Source of the DNA: Perkinsus olseni
Lineage: Eukaryota; Perkinsozoa; Perkinsida; Perkinsidae
Assembly (NCBI GenBank): GCA_013115135.1
Contig: JABANP010000153.1
Span: 1 to 64,000 of the forward strand
Reading direction: 5' to 3'
Length of the DNA: 64,000 nt
Under the pieces are notes generated by a model, which saw only the letters and a list, made by a program, of their open reading frames with translations, was not told where the DNA came from and made no database searches. The translations under genes and the position numbers were made by a program. This document shows positions 43,803 through 54,713 of this stretch, in pieces; within the stretch, counting starts at the first letter, position 1, and every line of letters starts with the position of its first letter.

Positions 43803-45971
43803 ATGAAGCGAGCTCGTCCCTCCAACCCACCAACGCCGTCCTCGTCCCCTCTGGGTCATGAAGAATCGGTGGCCGCCATCTGCGACGTCCTGGTCCCACA
43901 GGGTATCGCTGAAGCCGAAGAAGCGCAGCGTGGTTTCCAGAACGGCGCCGGCCTTCACCAGCCTGCCCCCGGCAAGCGCGTCGACCCTCCAACAGGCAAG
44001 CAACTGCTGGTAGCCCAGGCCCTGCAAGCGGCCGCGGTCGACTTCGACCTTCCTGCCTTGCTGGTCAACAGGCCAGGCCCTGGTTTCCTCTCGCCCGCCG
44101 AGGCGTCCCAGTTCGACTCGGTCTTTGATGAGGCAGCCACGTCTGTAAGATCTGTGTTGTGTGGATTCCTCAGCTGCGAAGACCGCAGCAGCCGCGGCGG
44201 CGCCCCCTTTCGCGGCCCATTGTGGATAGCACTACTGGACACCTTCGCTGACGACGACTCGACCCTGCGGGAGATCATTGACCGTCCTTTCCCGGCAGGG
44301 ATACTCAACAAGATCCCGGAGGCGCCGAACATGCCCCCCTTCTCTATATCCCAGACTAAGTTGGACCGTGAGCCCGGCGACTTGCGGCCCGCCTTCACCA
44401 ACTACCGCTCCGCCCAAGACGTGCCGGAAGCCATAATCAAAGCGATCGATGCCGAAGTCGACGCCGGGAGGATGGTATTCGTCGACCTCCCCCTCGAAGA
44501 AGCTATCGCAAAGGGCTACCGCACGGTGAAGGTGGCTGCCGTTCCCAAGAAAGACGGAGACTGGCGCCTCGTCGAGGATTATCGAAGAGGGGGTACCAAT
44601 AGGATGATAGATCCAACAAGATGCCCTAACACGACGGTACTCCCATCCTACGCCGACCTGATGCAGATACTGCGCTTCGTCGCGGGCTTCCCTTCCGACA
44701 CCTACAAGACCCTTCACCTTGACTTCGCCAAGGCATACCGCCACGTGAAGGTGAACGCCCAAGAACGCCGTTTCCTCTGCGTGCTGGTGCCCGACGCGTC
44801 GGGATCCTACACTTCGCCCCGCATTGCTATGCATACATCCTTTCCCTTCGGTCTTCGGTCGTCGGCTGTGGCCTGGGGGCGCGTCGCAGCCGCTGCCTTC
44901 CGCCTCGCCGTGAAGCTTGCCGACATCGACGAAGACCTCCCCTTGCTAGGCTACTGCTACGTTGACGACCTCGTCTTCTGGATCCCATCAAGGGTCTACA
45001 ACATCATCGCCCCCCGGCTGCTTCTGGTGTTCGCCACTCTCGGCCTGTGGATCAACTGGCGCAAGGTGGCTACCGGATGCACTACCGGAAGCTGCTTGGG
45101 CTTCCAGATTTGCCTCCGCTCACCGGGGCCCCACCATATATCGGTATCCCTGCCAGCGGATAAGGTATCGACTATCCTCGATGACATCCAGGCCATGCTA
45201 TCGGCACGCCACACCAACCTTTCGACCGCGAGGAGACTGGCAGGTCGACTGGTCTGGGCGAGCCAGGCTTATCGACTGCTGCGCCCGTACCTATGCCACC
45301 TATTTTCCTTGGTCCAGTTCCTCGAGTCCGGCGCGCAAGCTGGCACTGTCGGGAGGCAGCTGAAACGTGATCTTCGCCTCTGGGCTGTGGCGCTGCAGTC
45401 GACGGTCCCAGTCCTCCCCGGCGCCCCCAATCCTCGCTATAGATGCCTGTCGATCACCGATGCCAGCACTTCCGGCCTTGGAGGCGTGGTCCGCCTCCAG
45501 ACTGCAGACGGCGACCCGGTGCGGACTATGTACTTCTGCCTCCCCCTGACACAGCTCCCGGGCTATGCTCGCCGTCTCCTACTCCGCGGCCAAGCAGCTT
45601 CCTCTTCGGATATGTGCACCCTAGAGATCCTCAGCGCGGCATTGGGCATAGTTTTGGCGCTCCGTATGTTCAACACCCCCCGCGATGTCGACTTCGTCAC
45701 CGTTACTGATAGCTCGGCGACAGCGCACGCTCTGAGAAAGGTTTTCTCCGGCAAACCTCGTATGTCCTTGATCTTACGGGCCGTGGCTACTCGTCTGGCG
45801 TCAAGATGCCTCGCGAACAAGCCCTTGAAGGTCGCGACGATCTACTCCGAGGAGAACTTGACTGCAGACCTTGTGAGCAGGGGCCGCCTGTTCTCTGTTC
45901 CGCCGAAATGGGTCGCGGCTGACGGCCTGGAGCTTCTAGCTGCCCTGGACCTCGCAGCCGCGTCGGAGTAG
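43803..45971 (+). CDS. Ngaro-like element ORF2: reverse transcriptase-RNase H
   Basis: 722 aa from ATG 43803. Residue 1-175 is an uncharacterised N-terminal region. Reverse transcriptase follows: 'VAAVPKKDGDWRLVEDYR', catalytic Asp307 in 'LHLDFAKAYRHV', 'HTSFPFGLRSSAVAWGR', and catalytic 'GYCYVDDLVFW' (386-389). 'LSTARRLAGRLVWASQAYRL' is the connection region. RNase H: Asp in 'LSITDASTSGLGG', Glu in 'CTLEILSAALG', Asp in 'VTDSSATAHALRK', and the tail 'ENLTADLVSRG'. All key residues are present. No protease and no methyltransferase domain. Confidence 0.92.
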   Translation: MKRARPSNPPTPSSSPLGHEESVAAICDVLVPQGIAEAEEAQRGFQNGAGLHQPAPGKRVDPPTGKQLLVAQALQAAAVDFDLPALLVNRPGPGFLSPAEASQFDSVFDEAATSVRSVLCGFLSCEDRSSRGGAPFRGPLWIALLDTFADDDSTLREIIDRPFPAGILNKIPEAPNMPPFSISQTKLDREPGDLRPAFTNYRSAQDVPEAIIKAIDAEVDAGRMVFVDLPLEEAIAKGYRTVKVAAVPKKDGDWRLVEDYRRGGTNRMIDPTRCPNTTVLPSYADLMQILRFVAGFPSDTYKTLHLDFAKAYRHVKVNAQERRFLCVLVPDASGSYTSPRIAMHTSFPFGLRSSAVAWGRVAAAAFRLAVKLADIDEDLPLLGYCYVDDLVFWIPSRVYNIIAPRLLLVFATLGLWINWRKVATGCTTGSCLGFQICLRSPGPHHISVSLPADKVSTILDDIQAMLSARHTNLSTARRLAGRLVWASQAYRLLRPYLCHLFSLVQFLESGAQAGTVGRQLKRDLRLWAVALQSTVPVLPGAPNPRYRCLSITDASTSGLGGVVRLQTADGDPVRTMYFCLPLTQLPGYARRLLLRGQAASSSDMCTLEILSAALGIVLALRMFNTPRDVDFVTVTDSSATAHALRKVFSGKPRMSLILRAVATRLASRCLANKPLKVATIYSEENLTADLVSRGRLFSVPPKWVAADGLELLAALDLAAASE

Positions 45972-46116
45972 CGGCACGCCATAGCAGGCGTCTACTGTAG
46001 GAATACCAAGTGTGTGAGTGGAGTTTCGATCCCGTGACTGCTGTGGTCGTTTGATTTGTCAATTAGAAGTACGGGGGACCTCGTACTCAGCCCACACTCG
46101 CCTCTCTCTTTGAGCC

Positions 46117-47265
46117 ATGCATGCCCGCAACGGAAGCCAACCGCCGTCTTGGGACCCCATCCCGGGCATCTGGAAACCCGTCACACTCGGACGCAGTCGG
46201 CCGGCAGGAGCTGTTCCGCCGCCCTCTCGCGTCAGAGTCAGAGCGGTAGCCGAGTCCTCGAGCAAAGCCACCTCTCAAAGGAAGAAGGTCCTCCGCGAGG
46301 CAAGTCTCTCGACTACCGAGAGCCGACAGGGCCTGATAGACGGCGCTTACGCGGCGGCGACCTCGAAGCAGAACCGATCGGCTTGGAACCTCTACGAGGC
46401 CTCCGCAAGAGCGGCCGGGAAGTCTAGTACTCCGGTGACCGGGACAAGCTTAGTCCGCTTCATCGAAGGTATGGTGGCCGGTTCCTACAAGTACTCTACC
46501 GTCGTCCGCTACGTAAAACAAGTTGAGAAGGTGGCCGACAAAACGACCGGCGCCGAGCTACCGACTCGAGACCGGCAAGACGTGGATCTCGCTTTACGTT
46601 CAGCACGGAAACTGCTCGGTGATCCCGGCCCTATGCGGGCCGCCACTCTAACGGTGCAACAGGTTGTGGAGGCCGCCGGCCGCCTGCCCCCAGTGGAAGC
46701 TTCGTGTTTCCTGTTGGGAGTTCACGGCCTATTCAGACTCTCCGAGCTCCTGCACTTGCGTGCGTGCTCCATATCACCGACCTCTAGTGGTATTACGGTC
46801 TTCGTGGAGCGTTCCAAAACCGATCAGTGGAGCGGTGGCAGGCTGGTGCACATCAACTGCGTCCTGTCTCCCCCCGGTGATCGCTCGGCTGCCGCGCAGG
46901 CTGCCCGTGCTCTATGTGATCGTCCGGAATGCGCGGCCCACCGAGTGCTAGAGAGAGCACTGCTATCACCGTCTCCGGAGGACCTCCTGTTCCCCGTCGA
47001 CAGGCACCACTTTGCCGAAGACTTAAGAACTGCGGTCGTGACCGTTACCGGCTGCCCCCCGGAAAGAGCCACCACACACCTGATGAGACGTAGCGGAGCA
47101 ACCATATACTTCCGCGGGGGTGTCCCTTTAACCACCATAGGCGAGATAGGTCGTTGGAAAGGCGTGGACAGCCTGAACAACGCCTACCTGCGGGACGCCA
47201 GTGACTTCGGCCCGCACTCGGCGGATCTGATGGCGCAGACCTGGTCCCGGGCATTACACCAGTGA
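46117..47265 (+). CDS. Ngaro-like element ORF3: tyrosine recombinase
   Basis: 382 aa. Residues about 70-160 form the core-binding helices; the catalytic domain has Arg207 ('GLFRLSELLHLR'), Lys234 ('ERSKTDQWSG'), His321-x-x-Arg324 ('TTHLMRRSGATIYF'), Trp347 ('GEIGRWKGVDS', the usual His/Trp position) and the nucleophile Tyr357 ('NNAYLRDA'). It should join the circular cDNA to the target through a phosphotyrosine intermediate. It starts 146 nt after ORF2 in the same strand. Confidence 0.93.
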   Translation: MHARNGSQPPSWDPIPGIWKPVTLGRSRPAGAVPPPSRVRVRAVAESSSKATSQRKKVLREASLSTTESRQGLIDGAYAAATSKQNRSAWNLYEASARAAGKSSTPVTGTSLVRFIEGMVAGSYKYSTVVRYVKQVEKVADKTTGAELPTRDRQDVDLALRSARKLLGDPGPMRAATLTVQQVVEAAGRLPPVEASCFLLGVHGLFRLSELLHLRACSISPTSSGITVFVERSKTDQWSGGRLVHINCVLSPPGDRSAAAQAARALCDRPECAAHRVLERALLSPSPEDLLFPVDRHHFAEDLRTAVVTVTGCPPERATTHLMRRSGATIYFRGGVPLTTIGEIGRWKGVDSLNNAYLRDASDFGPHSADLMAQTWSRALHQ

Positions 47266-47410
47266 CTGGGCGGCTTCTGCCTCGAGCTTCCGAGGCCGAT
47301 TGAGCACCCATTGCATGCCAACATGTAGCGTTCACCATATAGTAACGAGCGAATAGGTCTCGCGTTCCTAGTGGGCTACGCGGCGCGGGCCCCTCGTGCG
47401 GGAGGAGTTT

Positions 47411-47598
47411 GGGGGAACAGCTCGCCGCAGGTCAACCTGTACAAACTCGGATCGCCGCCAACCGGTCTGGATCCTAGCTTTGACCTCCGACGGCTGTCAC
47501 GGATACGAGCGCAGTCGTTGCGCGCTAGCGCCGGGCCGGCCTAGTCCGACGACCACGCTCGCACCCGTCTCCTCCCAAGCCCCTGTGTTACGGTTTCA
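47411..47598 (+). repeat. Split direct repeat B1 (188 bp)
   Basis: Begins 'gggggaacagctcgccgcag' and ends 'cggtttca'. Identical to 47814-48001. Confidence 0.97.
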
Positions 47599-47801
47599 TG
47601 TAGAGTTAAACCCGTAGGGTTCGACGAGGGTGAAACTAGTGCAGGGGCTTAGTCCTGGGCCCGCGCACGGCGCGGATCTCAGCTGCGTTCCGGCACAACG
47701 GTTTCAGGCCCCTAGCTGGGCGCGCGACGGCGACCTCACGCGAAGACCACGCCGAGACGCTAGTGGCTGAACTGGCCCCTAGCGTGCTTATTTTTTTTTT
47801 C
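47599..47801 (+). repeat. Split direct repeat A2
   Basis: Abuts B1 directly. Same start and end as A1 but 40 nt longer inside. Confidence 0.93.
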
Positions 47802-47813
47802 TAACCTAGACAC

Positions 47814-48001
47814 GGGGGAACAGCTCGCCGCAGGTCAACCTGTACAAACTCGGATCGCCGCCAACCGGTCTGGATCCTAGCTTTGACCTCCGACGGCTGT
47901 CACGGATACGAGCGCAGTCGTTGCGCGCTAGCGCCGGGCCGGCCTAGTCCGACGACCACGCTCGCACCCGTCTCCTCCCAAGCCCCTGTGTTACGGTTTC
48001 A
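47814..48001 (+). repeat. Split direct repeat B2 (188 bp), right end of the element
   Basis: Identical to B1. The flank resumes at 48002 with cgaacttg. Confidence 0.97.
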
Positions 48002-50077
48002 CGAACTTGATAATCGGACGAATAATCGGGAACGAAGGTTGCAGTAGTATCAGAGTCAAGAGAAAGTTACGGATCTAGTAGATCCGATCTACACTGGTCA
48101 GGACTAAACCTTTGTCCGCTTATAGTGAAGGGGATTAAAGTATGTATTCATACCACTGAGGGAGTCGGCGAATCGCATTGGATGAGAATGTGCTTTTGGA
48201 TTGCCTTCACCTGGGAGAAGGGTGCCCCCAAAGTACGGGCTTGCCAGCGACGGTGATTGATTGAAGTACAGGAGGAAGTCCTTACTGCGTATCTTTTTAG
48301 CTGTGTCCAGCTGTGCTGCAACAGAAAAGATAACCGCGTTGTATCGATCAAGGTCCAAAGAAAAGATATTTGCCGGATTCTCCGACTCAAGGCTGTGCTC
48401 GCTGCCTAAATCAGCCCGAACCGGATACCACCCATCAAAGCTCAATGCCTGGCTCGAGTTTGTTCCCGAAGTTGATATCCTCATTGGCGAAATAGACTCC
48501 CTAAATCATGAAATCGAGGGCCTTATTCGCGGACCTGAATTCCTTATTCGAGGCCCGCCGCTAACATGACTTCTTCATACGCGAACTTCTCGATGTGTCT
48601 ATTGCGCCCCTACCGCCCATTTGCTGCCCCAAATCTCTAATGCGATATCTCCGAGCGCTGGTATAACGGTCTCACCTGCCAAACAGACTTCTTAATAGAT
48701 CCACCCGAGGATCCTGAGGCTTGTCCAAGCTGCGGTCACGACTTGGCACGGGATGTGCACTATAGTGACAACTATCTCCCCTGCTGCTGCGTACAATAAA
48801 TCCCTAGGTCGCTGCCCACATTTGCTCTTCGTGCGCATTCGTTCTTTGTGCGTCCAAACTTCCCGACAATCGCGAGCATTCCTCGTCACGCTATTGAACG
48901 CATGTTTCCCCCAAACCCCTCTCGATTCGTTTGACCACCCCTTGAGCCCAGCCACACTGTTACGGGTTATAGTGCAGTAGTTGTAACTTGCACTTAAGCG
49001 ACAACTACCTCCGCTGCTGCTGCGTGCCATGAATCCCAAGGTTGCTACGCACACTTGCTCTTTGTGCGCATTTGCTCTTTGTGCGCATTTGTTTTTTGTG
49101 CGTCCAACAGGGTGGCCGGTGGAAGGAAAAATAGACATTCTTTCCTTCGGCCTATTTTTCCTGCTGAAAAATAGGGAAAAATAGGCAAAATAGAGAATTT
49201 TTCGCTAAGGAGCGATTCGCAAGCAAGGGGAATGGATCCAATAGGTTCGACCGGCCTTCCACACTTCCTGGTGAACACTGCAGGGGGGCGGCCTTGTCTC
49301 AAGACTCTTGAGGAGCTCTGCTTAAGAGGTGAACTGTAAGCGTTCCTTCACTCTCCGCGGTCACTTGGACTCTGCAGTCACTGAAACGCAACATGGAGAT
49401 TCTCCATTGGAGGAGTAATCATGAGGCGTAGGGCTTCAAGAATTATGAATTTAGTATACTTTTTCAACGTGGAATCATCGGTGGCACTCATATTGAGTGA
49501 CTCGACGAAACGGAACCATCTGTACCGGATGAGCTGCTGAATACGCGCTCGTGAGAATCACTTCTCACAGCGGTCCCGTGAAACCTCCTTATGGTTGCCC
49601 AGCGGAGGAAGGCGTCTCTAAATATGTTATTCGTCGACAGGTTATCCCTGAGGAAAGCTTGAGCACTGGTGCTGAGACAATCACAACTACTACAAACTTG
49701 GCAGGTTTACCTGGCCACAAATTTTGTACAACTGAAGAAACGCTCTTGTGCAGCCGTCCCGCAGGGAGTTTGTGTGGCAAGGTATAGATAACTTTAAATT
49801 CCACACTCGTCTTTCACACTCCAGTGGAGTGACTCCACCAGTAGGAGCAAGGGCCGCACGTTTCTCTCTTTTCCGTGAGCTTCGAGCTTTGATGGACACT
49901 CCTGCGCGCCTGAGATCCAACGATCCATCGATTCCGTCGTTACCAGTGTTTAAATCTCCCGAATGTTTCAGTTATATTTCTGTCAGAACTACGGCACATC
50001 TCTATGCCTCTAATCATTGATTAGTGATCAACCACATCTCGCTCTTCCTTTTTCGCGAGTTTTTCTCTCTTTTTCCC
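48002..50077. other. Intergenic; no recognised gene
   Basis: Short frames only. A degenerate duplication is visible: 'tttgctctttgtgcgca'-type words recur near 48820-48850 and 49055-49100 with similar 'gacaactacct' context, suggesting an old 260-bp repeat. Confidence 0.4.
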
Positions 50078-50832
50078 CATCAACGGTGGTTGGAACTTCG
50101 TGGACGACAACTCAGACTTCACGTCGGTTGATCAGCATGGTCAGATGTGTGCCAGACTTATCGCGGCCAGGAAGGAACAATAACTTCGATATGGCCGGCA
50201 TGTCATCTAATGTACGTTTGGTGTCTTTGAGAACCCTAGACGAGGATGGTGAAGGCAGCTGGTGGCATATGGCTGAAGCTATGGACATGGCAGTCGACCT
50301 CGGGGTTGATGTCGTATCAATCTCATTGGGTGAGTTCATTTCGAAGAGTTTCGCGGACTGGGTTATCAGCAAGTCCTTCAAAGCAGCAACTGACAAGGGT
50401 ATCATCGTCGTCGCCTCTGCTGGTAACGATGGAAAGGCTGCTGACACGCACTATCCTTCTGCGCTTCCCGGCGTGATCGCCGTGGCTTCCATCGATATTC
50501 AAGACACTCTACAATTATCTAGTTTCAGCAACTACGGGGGTTACGTCGACATCGCTGCCTACGGCTCGGGCGTCTACACCGGCTCTAACGTGCTCTCCTC
50601 GGGCACGTCTTTCCCGTGCCCCATCGTCTCTGGAGCGGCCGCAATTCTGCTTTCTATGGGAGTTAAGCCTAAGTACGTTGCTGGAATTCTCACTCACAAC
50701 GTTGATAGGTTCGCCAGCCCTTTGAAGCCTTTGAAAAAGCACACTGGGGCTCTGAACCCGCTGAAGGTTGTCAAGATGGCCATCGATTATCCGAATTTTG
50801 AGAAGCGGGCGCTAGTAAGGCCTATTAAGTAG
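50078..50832 (+). pseudogene. 5'-truncated, frameshifted subtilisin copy
   Basis: Homology to the other copies starts abruptly at 50078, inside the catalytic domain after the Asp motif. Signal peptide, propeptide and catalytic Asp are absent. One extra base near 50170 shifts the frame between the His motif and the rest. The 3' part (Asn 'VVASAGND', Ser 'SSGTSFPCP') is open to the stop at 50830, with a novel tail 'EKRALVRPIK'. The 3' flank resembles that of copy 1, so it derives from that lineage. Not expected to be active. Confidence 0.88.
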
Positions 50833-51949
50833 GCTGCGAGTCTTTTCTCTTCTGACTCTTCGAGTCAGGCCCGACTCGGATTTTTATCTCATTTTGGACG
50901 CTGGACGCCATCAAAGCGCACAATCAGATTGTGGCAAATTTCCACTGGCAATCCAATAGCCAGTGTGCAGCGCCAGTCGTGCCAAGCTCTTAGCGTCGCG
51001 GGGCCGCTCGCCTTTGACGCCAGACTGTTAAACGGTAACCTATTATTCATCGCGGACTTGATCGGTCGCGCCTTTTGATCGTTAAAACACAACATCGTTA
51101 GCTGCAGGCATTTACCCCTCGTCACATGTTGCGTTCCAACAGTAGCGCTTTGTAACCCAAGATGCTACACCAAGGTATCCAACAAAGCAGTTGGTGCGCT
51201 TACTAATTCGACGGGACGACTGGCAGTACAGAGTGATTGTCTAATCACAACGCGTTTACACTCATGTTATTATTGCCCTGCCAACATTATACTAGCCAAG
51301 CCCTGATGTACCCCGGCCTAGGACCGGGGTGCATCAGGCCCCATTGTGCTTGGGGGCCCGGGACCGGGGGCCCCCGGTCCCGGGTTTCGGGTTAAGTAAC
51401 TTATTAACTTATTAACTTAAGTAACTTATTCTCCTATTCTTATCTCTTTCAGTTCGAAAAATAAAGCTGGACTTCCCTCCCGTGGATCGACAACCCTGCC
51501 TCTCTCCAGTTCATGACCACCACTTACACGACTACACGATGATGGACCCGTCCGAGAGGACTAGCGGCTACTCCGCTAGTAGGGTTAGTCACCAGCCCCA
51601 CAGCAACAGGTAAGATGACCGTCTTAATAGCGATGACAATGATGATTCTTTCGGTATATCCATCATTGCATTTTATTTTACATTATGTTTTATTTGTATC
51701 ACGTACGGTATCATCCTTCAGCGTTTTGTCCAGGGTATGCTCGGTGGCAAAGTGTTTGATTCATTGTTCATTTCATCAAAATCGCAACCAAATCGCTTCG
51801 AGATCGTATTTCTGCACGTGCACTTGCGCACTGACTGCTGTGGGGAGCTACCCATGTCTGCTCTCTTATCTTTGCCAGTCGCCGCCACTTTCTCCGTTCT
51901 AGACAGTGCAATTAACCGGTTGAAGATTCTTCAATGAAGGGAAACTTTC
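50833..51949. other. Subtilisin 3' flank and intergenic DNA
   Basis: 50833-51070 resembles 36990-37220 (shared duplication). A GC-rich even palindrome (cccgggaccggggg and its complement) lies at 51357-51392. No gene seen; a 95-codon frame at 51615 has no features. Confidence 0.45.
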
Positions 51950-52694
51950 GGCTCACTTGAGGGCAATTTCGTGATCCTCTGGAGGGACCACGAAATTACC
52001 CTCGGCCACCAAAGATGTGCTTCGCCTATTCATGCAGCTGACGGTTTTGTGCTCCCCGAGACACGGGTTAGTGGTGATTTCCTGGATTGAGGCCCGGAAA
52101 ACCAAGCACGACCAACCAGCCCAACACACATTACCGTTGTATTACTGCGATGAGCGAACGAGGAGGTGAAATAAAGTGAGAATATTAGTAGCGATTTATA
52201 ACAAGGATAGATATGCCTTGGTCGGGAGGTGATTAGAAATCCCATGATCGAGTAGCGATGGAAGTCGGCCCGGAAAGAATTCTAGAAATCATGAGTTCGT
52301 ATCGTGCGATCACGGTTAGTAGAAGAATTATGCCGCGGTCGGCGGAAATGCTTCCCGAAAGTTCGTAATGTACCCAGGGTATATAGGGCACTGCCTTATG
52401 TACCCTGTACTTAGGGCATGCCCTGAGGACAGCCCTGATGTACCCTGACCGGGCTTGACTAGTATAATGTTGGCAAGTTGATAATAACACATGTGTGATC
52501 CGGATAGCAAAATACTACACTTGGTACACTCTACGGAGCAGTCTGTCTTGTCCAGGTAAACGCGTTGAATTTCAACGGTTGAGACAATGAGACAATCATT
52601 CTGTATCGCCCGTGATCCCGCTGAACTAGTGAACGCAACAACGGATTTGTTGGATAACCTAAGTCAGGATCCCTAGCTGCTGGATTGTGCTTAT

Positions 52695-52909
52695 TGTTGT
52701 AGTAGTTCTTTAATACGTAGCCCCACTAGGACGAACACCACGACTGATGGGTGGTAAGAAAGCTTCTTAATAAGAAGTTCTTATTGTATCATCCGCTATA
52801 GCGTAACAGACTAGCTATGCAAGTAAAGAGTAAGAACAACGCATCTATCAATACTCAACGATTACTTGCCATAGTGACAACAATAACATTAATATCTTCT
52901 TCTATAACA
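52695..52909. mobile_element. 215-bp MITE-like insertion
   Basis: Absent from the paralogous site near 57080, which reads gtgcttat followed by cggtggag. Here cttat (52690-52694) is repeated at 52910-52914, a 5-bp target duplication. The ends TGTTGTAGTAG and, inverted, TGTTATAGAAG match at 9 of 11 positions. AT-rich, no coding capacity. Confidence 0.65.
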
Positions 52910-53147
52910 CTTATTGATGGAGTTAAGGTTAAAAAATTATATTAATAAGACGAGCCAGTAAATCTGGGCTTAAACTGGATATCGCCGCGTGCGTCGAACC
53001 TCCCTGGGAGGGTCTCGGCAACACTACGATTCTATATCTGGGCTGAAGCTAATATATGGGCGATGTAAATGACGTATCCAAGATGCGGTGAAAAAAAATG
53101 AATCGGGCCTGCCATATGAGAACAGAAGTATATAGAACCGAAGCCTA

Positions 53148-54422
53148 TTAGCGTCTGAGAGCCGGATAATCGATGGCCATCTGGACGGCCTTCAGCGGGT
53201 TCAGGGCCCCAGCGTTCTTTTTCAAGGGCTTCCGAGGACTGTAGAACCGATCAACGTTGTAGGTGAGCATCCCAGCAACGTACTTGGGCTTAACGCCCAT
53301 AGAGAGCAGGATCGCCACCGCTCCAGAGACGATGGGGCACGAGAAGGACGTACCTGAGGCGTACTGGCCTGCGCCGGTGTAGACGCCCGAGCCGTAGGCA
53401 GCGATGTCGACGTAGGCACCGTAATTGCTGAAACCAGATACTTGAAGAGTGTCTTGGATATTGAGGGAAGCCACGGCAATGACTCCGGGAAGCGCAGATG
53501 GATAGTGCAGGTCAGCTGCCTTATTATCGTTACCAGCAGAGGCGACGACGATGATACCCTGGTCAGTTGCTGCTTTGAAGGACTTGCTGATGACCCAGTC
53601 CGCGAAACTCTTCGAAATGAACTCACCCAATGAAATTGATACGACATCAACCCCGAGGTCGACTGCCATGTCCATAGCTTCAGCCATATGCCACCAGCTG
53701 CCTTCACCATCCTCGTCTAGGGTTCTCAAAGACACCAAACGTACATTAGATGACATGCCGGCCATATCGAAGTTATTGTTCCTCCTGGCCGCGATAAGTC
53801 TGGCACACATCTGACCATGCTGATCAACCGACGTGAAGTCTGAGTTGTCGTCCACGAAGTTCCAACCACCGTTGATGAACCCGCCACTCTTCTTATAGAA
53901 GATACCCCGGTAAGAGGAGATCTCAGGATCGCTGAAGTTGAGGCCACTGTCCATAACAGCTACTTTAACGGTCCGCCTAGCGTAGGGTCTAGACAATCTC
54001 CATACTTCCTTCATGTTCATCCGCTCGAATGCCCTTTGCCTCCAAGCTTGAGGATCATTCACGCCGAGATCGTCGTTGGTGGTCTCTTCCTTGGTGGCGA
54101 AGTTAGGGGAGCATTCACACTCCAGACCGGGTAGCTCGGAGGCTGCGTTCTTCAAGTAGGCACAGAGATCGGCGGAGCTCACCGTGTCATCGGAAGTAGA
54201 GACCACCTGCAAGCCCGAGGACTTCAGAGTCTTGATTGATGCTGTCTTGAGGAAAGCGGCCACTTCACGGTTAGACGTGAACTTGGCGTTTTTGAGGCGC
54301 TGCGGGACATCCCGGACGTCGACGAAAGCATCGTCGGAGGTGACCGATAGGATAGTCTTGCTGTCGTAAACGTCTGCGGAGCTCGATGCGGCTATGAGGG
54401 GGACGAAGGAGAGGAGCTTCAT
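53148..54422 (-). CDS. Secreted subtilisin-like serine protease, copy 3
   Basis: Single exon, 424 aa from ATG 54422, with signal peptide MKLLSFVPLIAASSSA, the same propeptide Cys pattern, and catalytic Asp158 ('VAVMDSG'), His202 ('DQHGQMCARLIAA'), Asn298 ('VVASAGNDN') and Ser359 ('ASGTSFSCPIVSG'). All four functional positions are kept, so it is probably active. It lies in duplication unit A; its nearest relative is 57306-58580. A conserved block 81 bp upstream is shared with the other copies. Confidence 0.92.
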   Translation of the reverse strand: MKLLSFVPLIAASSSADVYDSKTILSVTSDDAFVDVRDVPQRLKNAKFTSNREVAAFLKTASIKTLKSSGLQVVSTSDDTVSSADLCAYLKNAASELPGLECECSPNFATKEETTNDDLGVNDPQAWRQRAFERMNMKEVWRLSRPYARRTVKVAVMDSGLNFSDPEISSYRGIFYKKSGGFINGGWNFVDDNSDFTSVDQHGQMCARLIAARRNNNFDMAGMSSNVRLVSLRTLDEDGEGSWWHMAEAMDMAVDLGVDVVSISLGEFISKSFADWVISKSFKAATDQGIIVVASAGNDNKAADLHYPSALPGVIAVASLNIQDTLQVSGFSNYGAYVDIAAYGSGVYTGAGQYASGTSFSCPIVSGAVAILLSMGVKPKYVAGMLTYNVDRFYSPRKPLKKNAGALNPLKAVQMAIDYPALRR

Positions 54423-54503
54423 CGCGTCGAATGAACAGAAAGCTGAAAATCGCCAACCATCACAGTCTCGGCGAATGAAGAGCTGGATTCAGGAGACTTC
54501 CGC

Positions 54504-54523
54504 CGAGGATAACCCGAGTGGGC
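54504..54523 (-). promoter_or_regulatory. Conserved upstream block of subtilisin copy 3
   Basis: The complement matches 35612-35631 and 58664-58683 (GCYYACTCG-N4-ATCCTCG), 81 bp before the ATG. Confidence 0.4.
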
Positions 54524-54597
54524 GTCTCGTCTCAGGCAAGACGTGGACATCACTCGGCCGTCTCGTCATAGGTCACTGCCTGAGTGACATGGCAAAT
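54516..54597. repeat. Subtilisin upstream module, copy 1
   Basis: About 80 bp ('gcgtctcgtctcaggcaaga' onward to 'gcctgagtgacatgg') recur at 58677-58757 and 58931-59011, each upstream of a subtilisin start or start fragment. Confidence 0.75.
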
Positions 54598-54605
54598 ATT
54601 AAACG

Positions 54606-54713
54606 AAAGCATCGTCGGAGGTGATCGACAGGATAGTCTTGCTGTCGTTAACGCATGTGGAGCTCGATGCGGCTATGAGGGGGACGAAGGAGAGGAGCTT
54701 CATCGCGTCGAAT
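54606..54713 (-). pseudogene. Subtilisin 5' fragment (signal-peptide region)
   Basis: The complement repeats the leader, ATG and about 30 codons of the subtilisin gene (signal peptide, 'NDSKTILSITSDDAFV') and then leaves the family. It lies 0.2 kb upstream of copy 3 in the same orientation, a tandem relic of the gene's 5' end. Confidence 0.8.

Larger units (their letters stand above)
41991..48001 (+). mobile_element. Complete Ngaro-like (DIRS-order) tyrosine-recombinase retrotransposon
   Basis: Structure is A1 - ORF1 - ORF2 - ORF3 - B1 - A2 - B2: A repeats at 41991-42153 and 47599-47801, B repeats at 47411-47598 and 47814-48001. Such split direct repeats mark Ngaro and PAT-type elements, which insert a circular intermediate with a tyrosine recombinase instead of a DDE integrase. 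All three frames are intact, there is no methyltransferase domain after RNase H (favouring Ngaro over PAT/DIRS), and B1 equals B2 base for base, so the insertion is recent. The sequence ttca precedes A1 (with one extra t) and ends both B copies. Confidence 0.92.
51950..54470. repeat. Segmental duplication, unit A
   Basis: Direct repeat of 56263-58620, containing one minus-strand subtilisin gene with 1.1 kb of 3' flank. Strong collinear match begins at 52027 ('cagctgacggttttgtgctcc' region) and runs into the gene's 5' leader. Differs by a 215-bp insertion (52695-52909). Confidence 0.85.

Noticed and set aside
51290..51395. GC-rich inverted repeats as members of the odd-palindrome class
   Set aside because: One has a 7-nt loop with mismatches, the other has no central base (even palindrome); they do not fit the one-base geometry.
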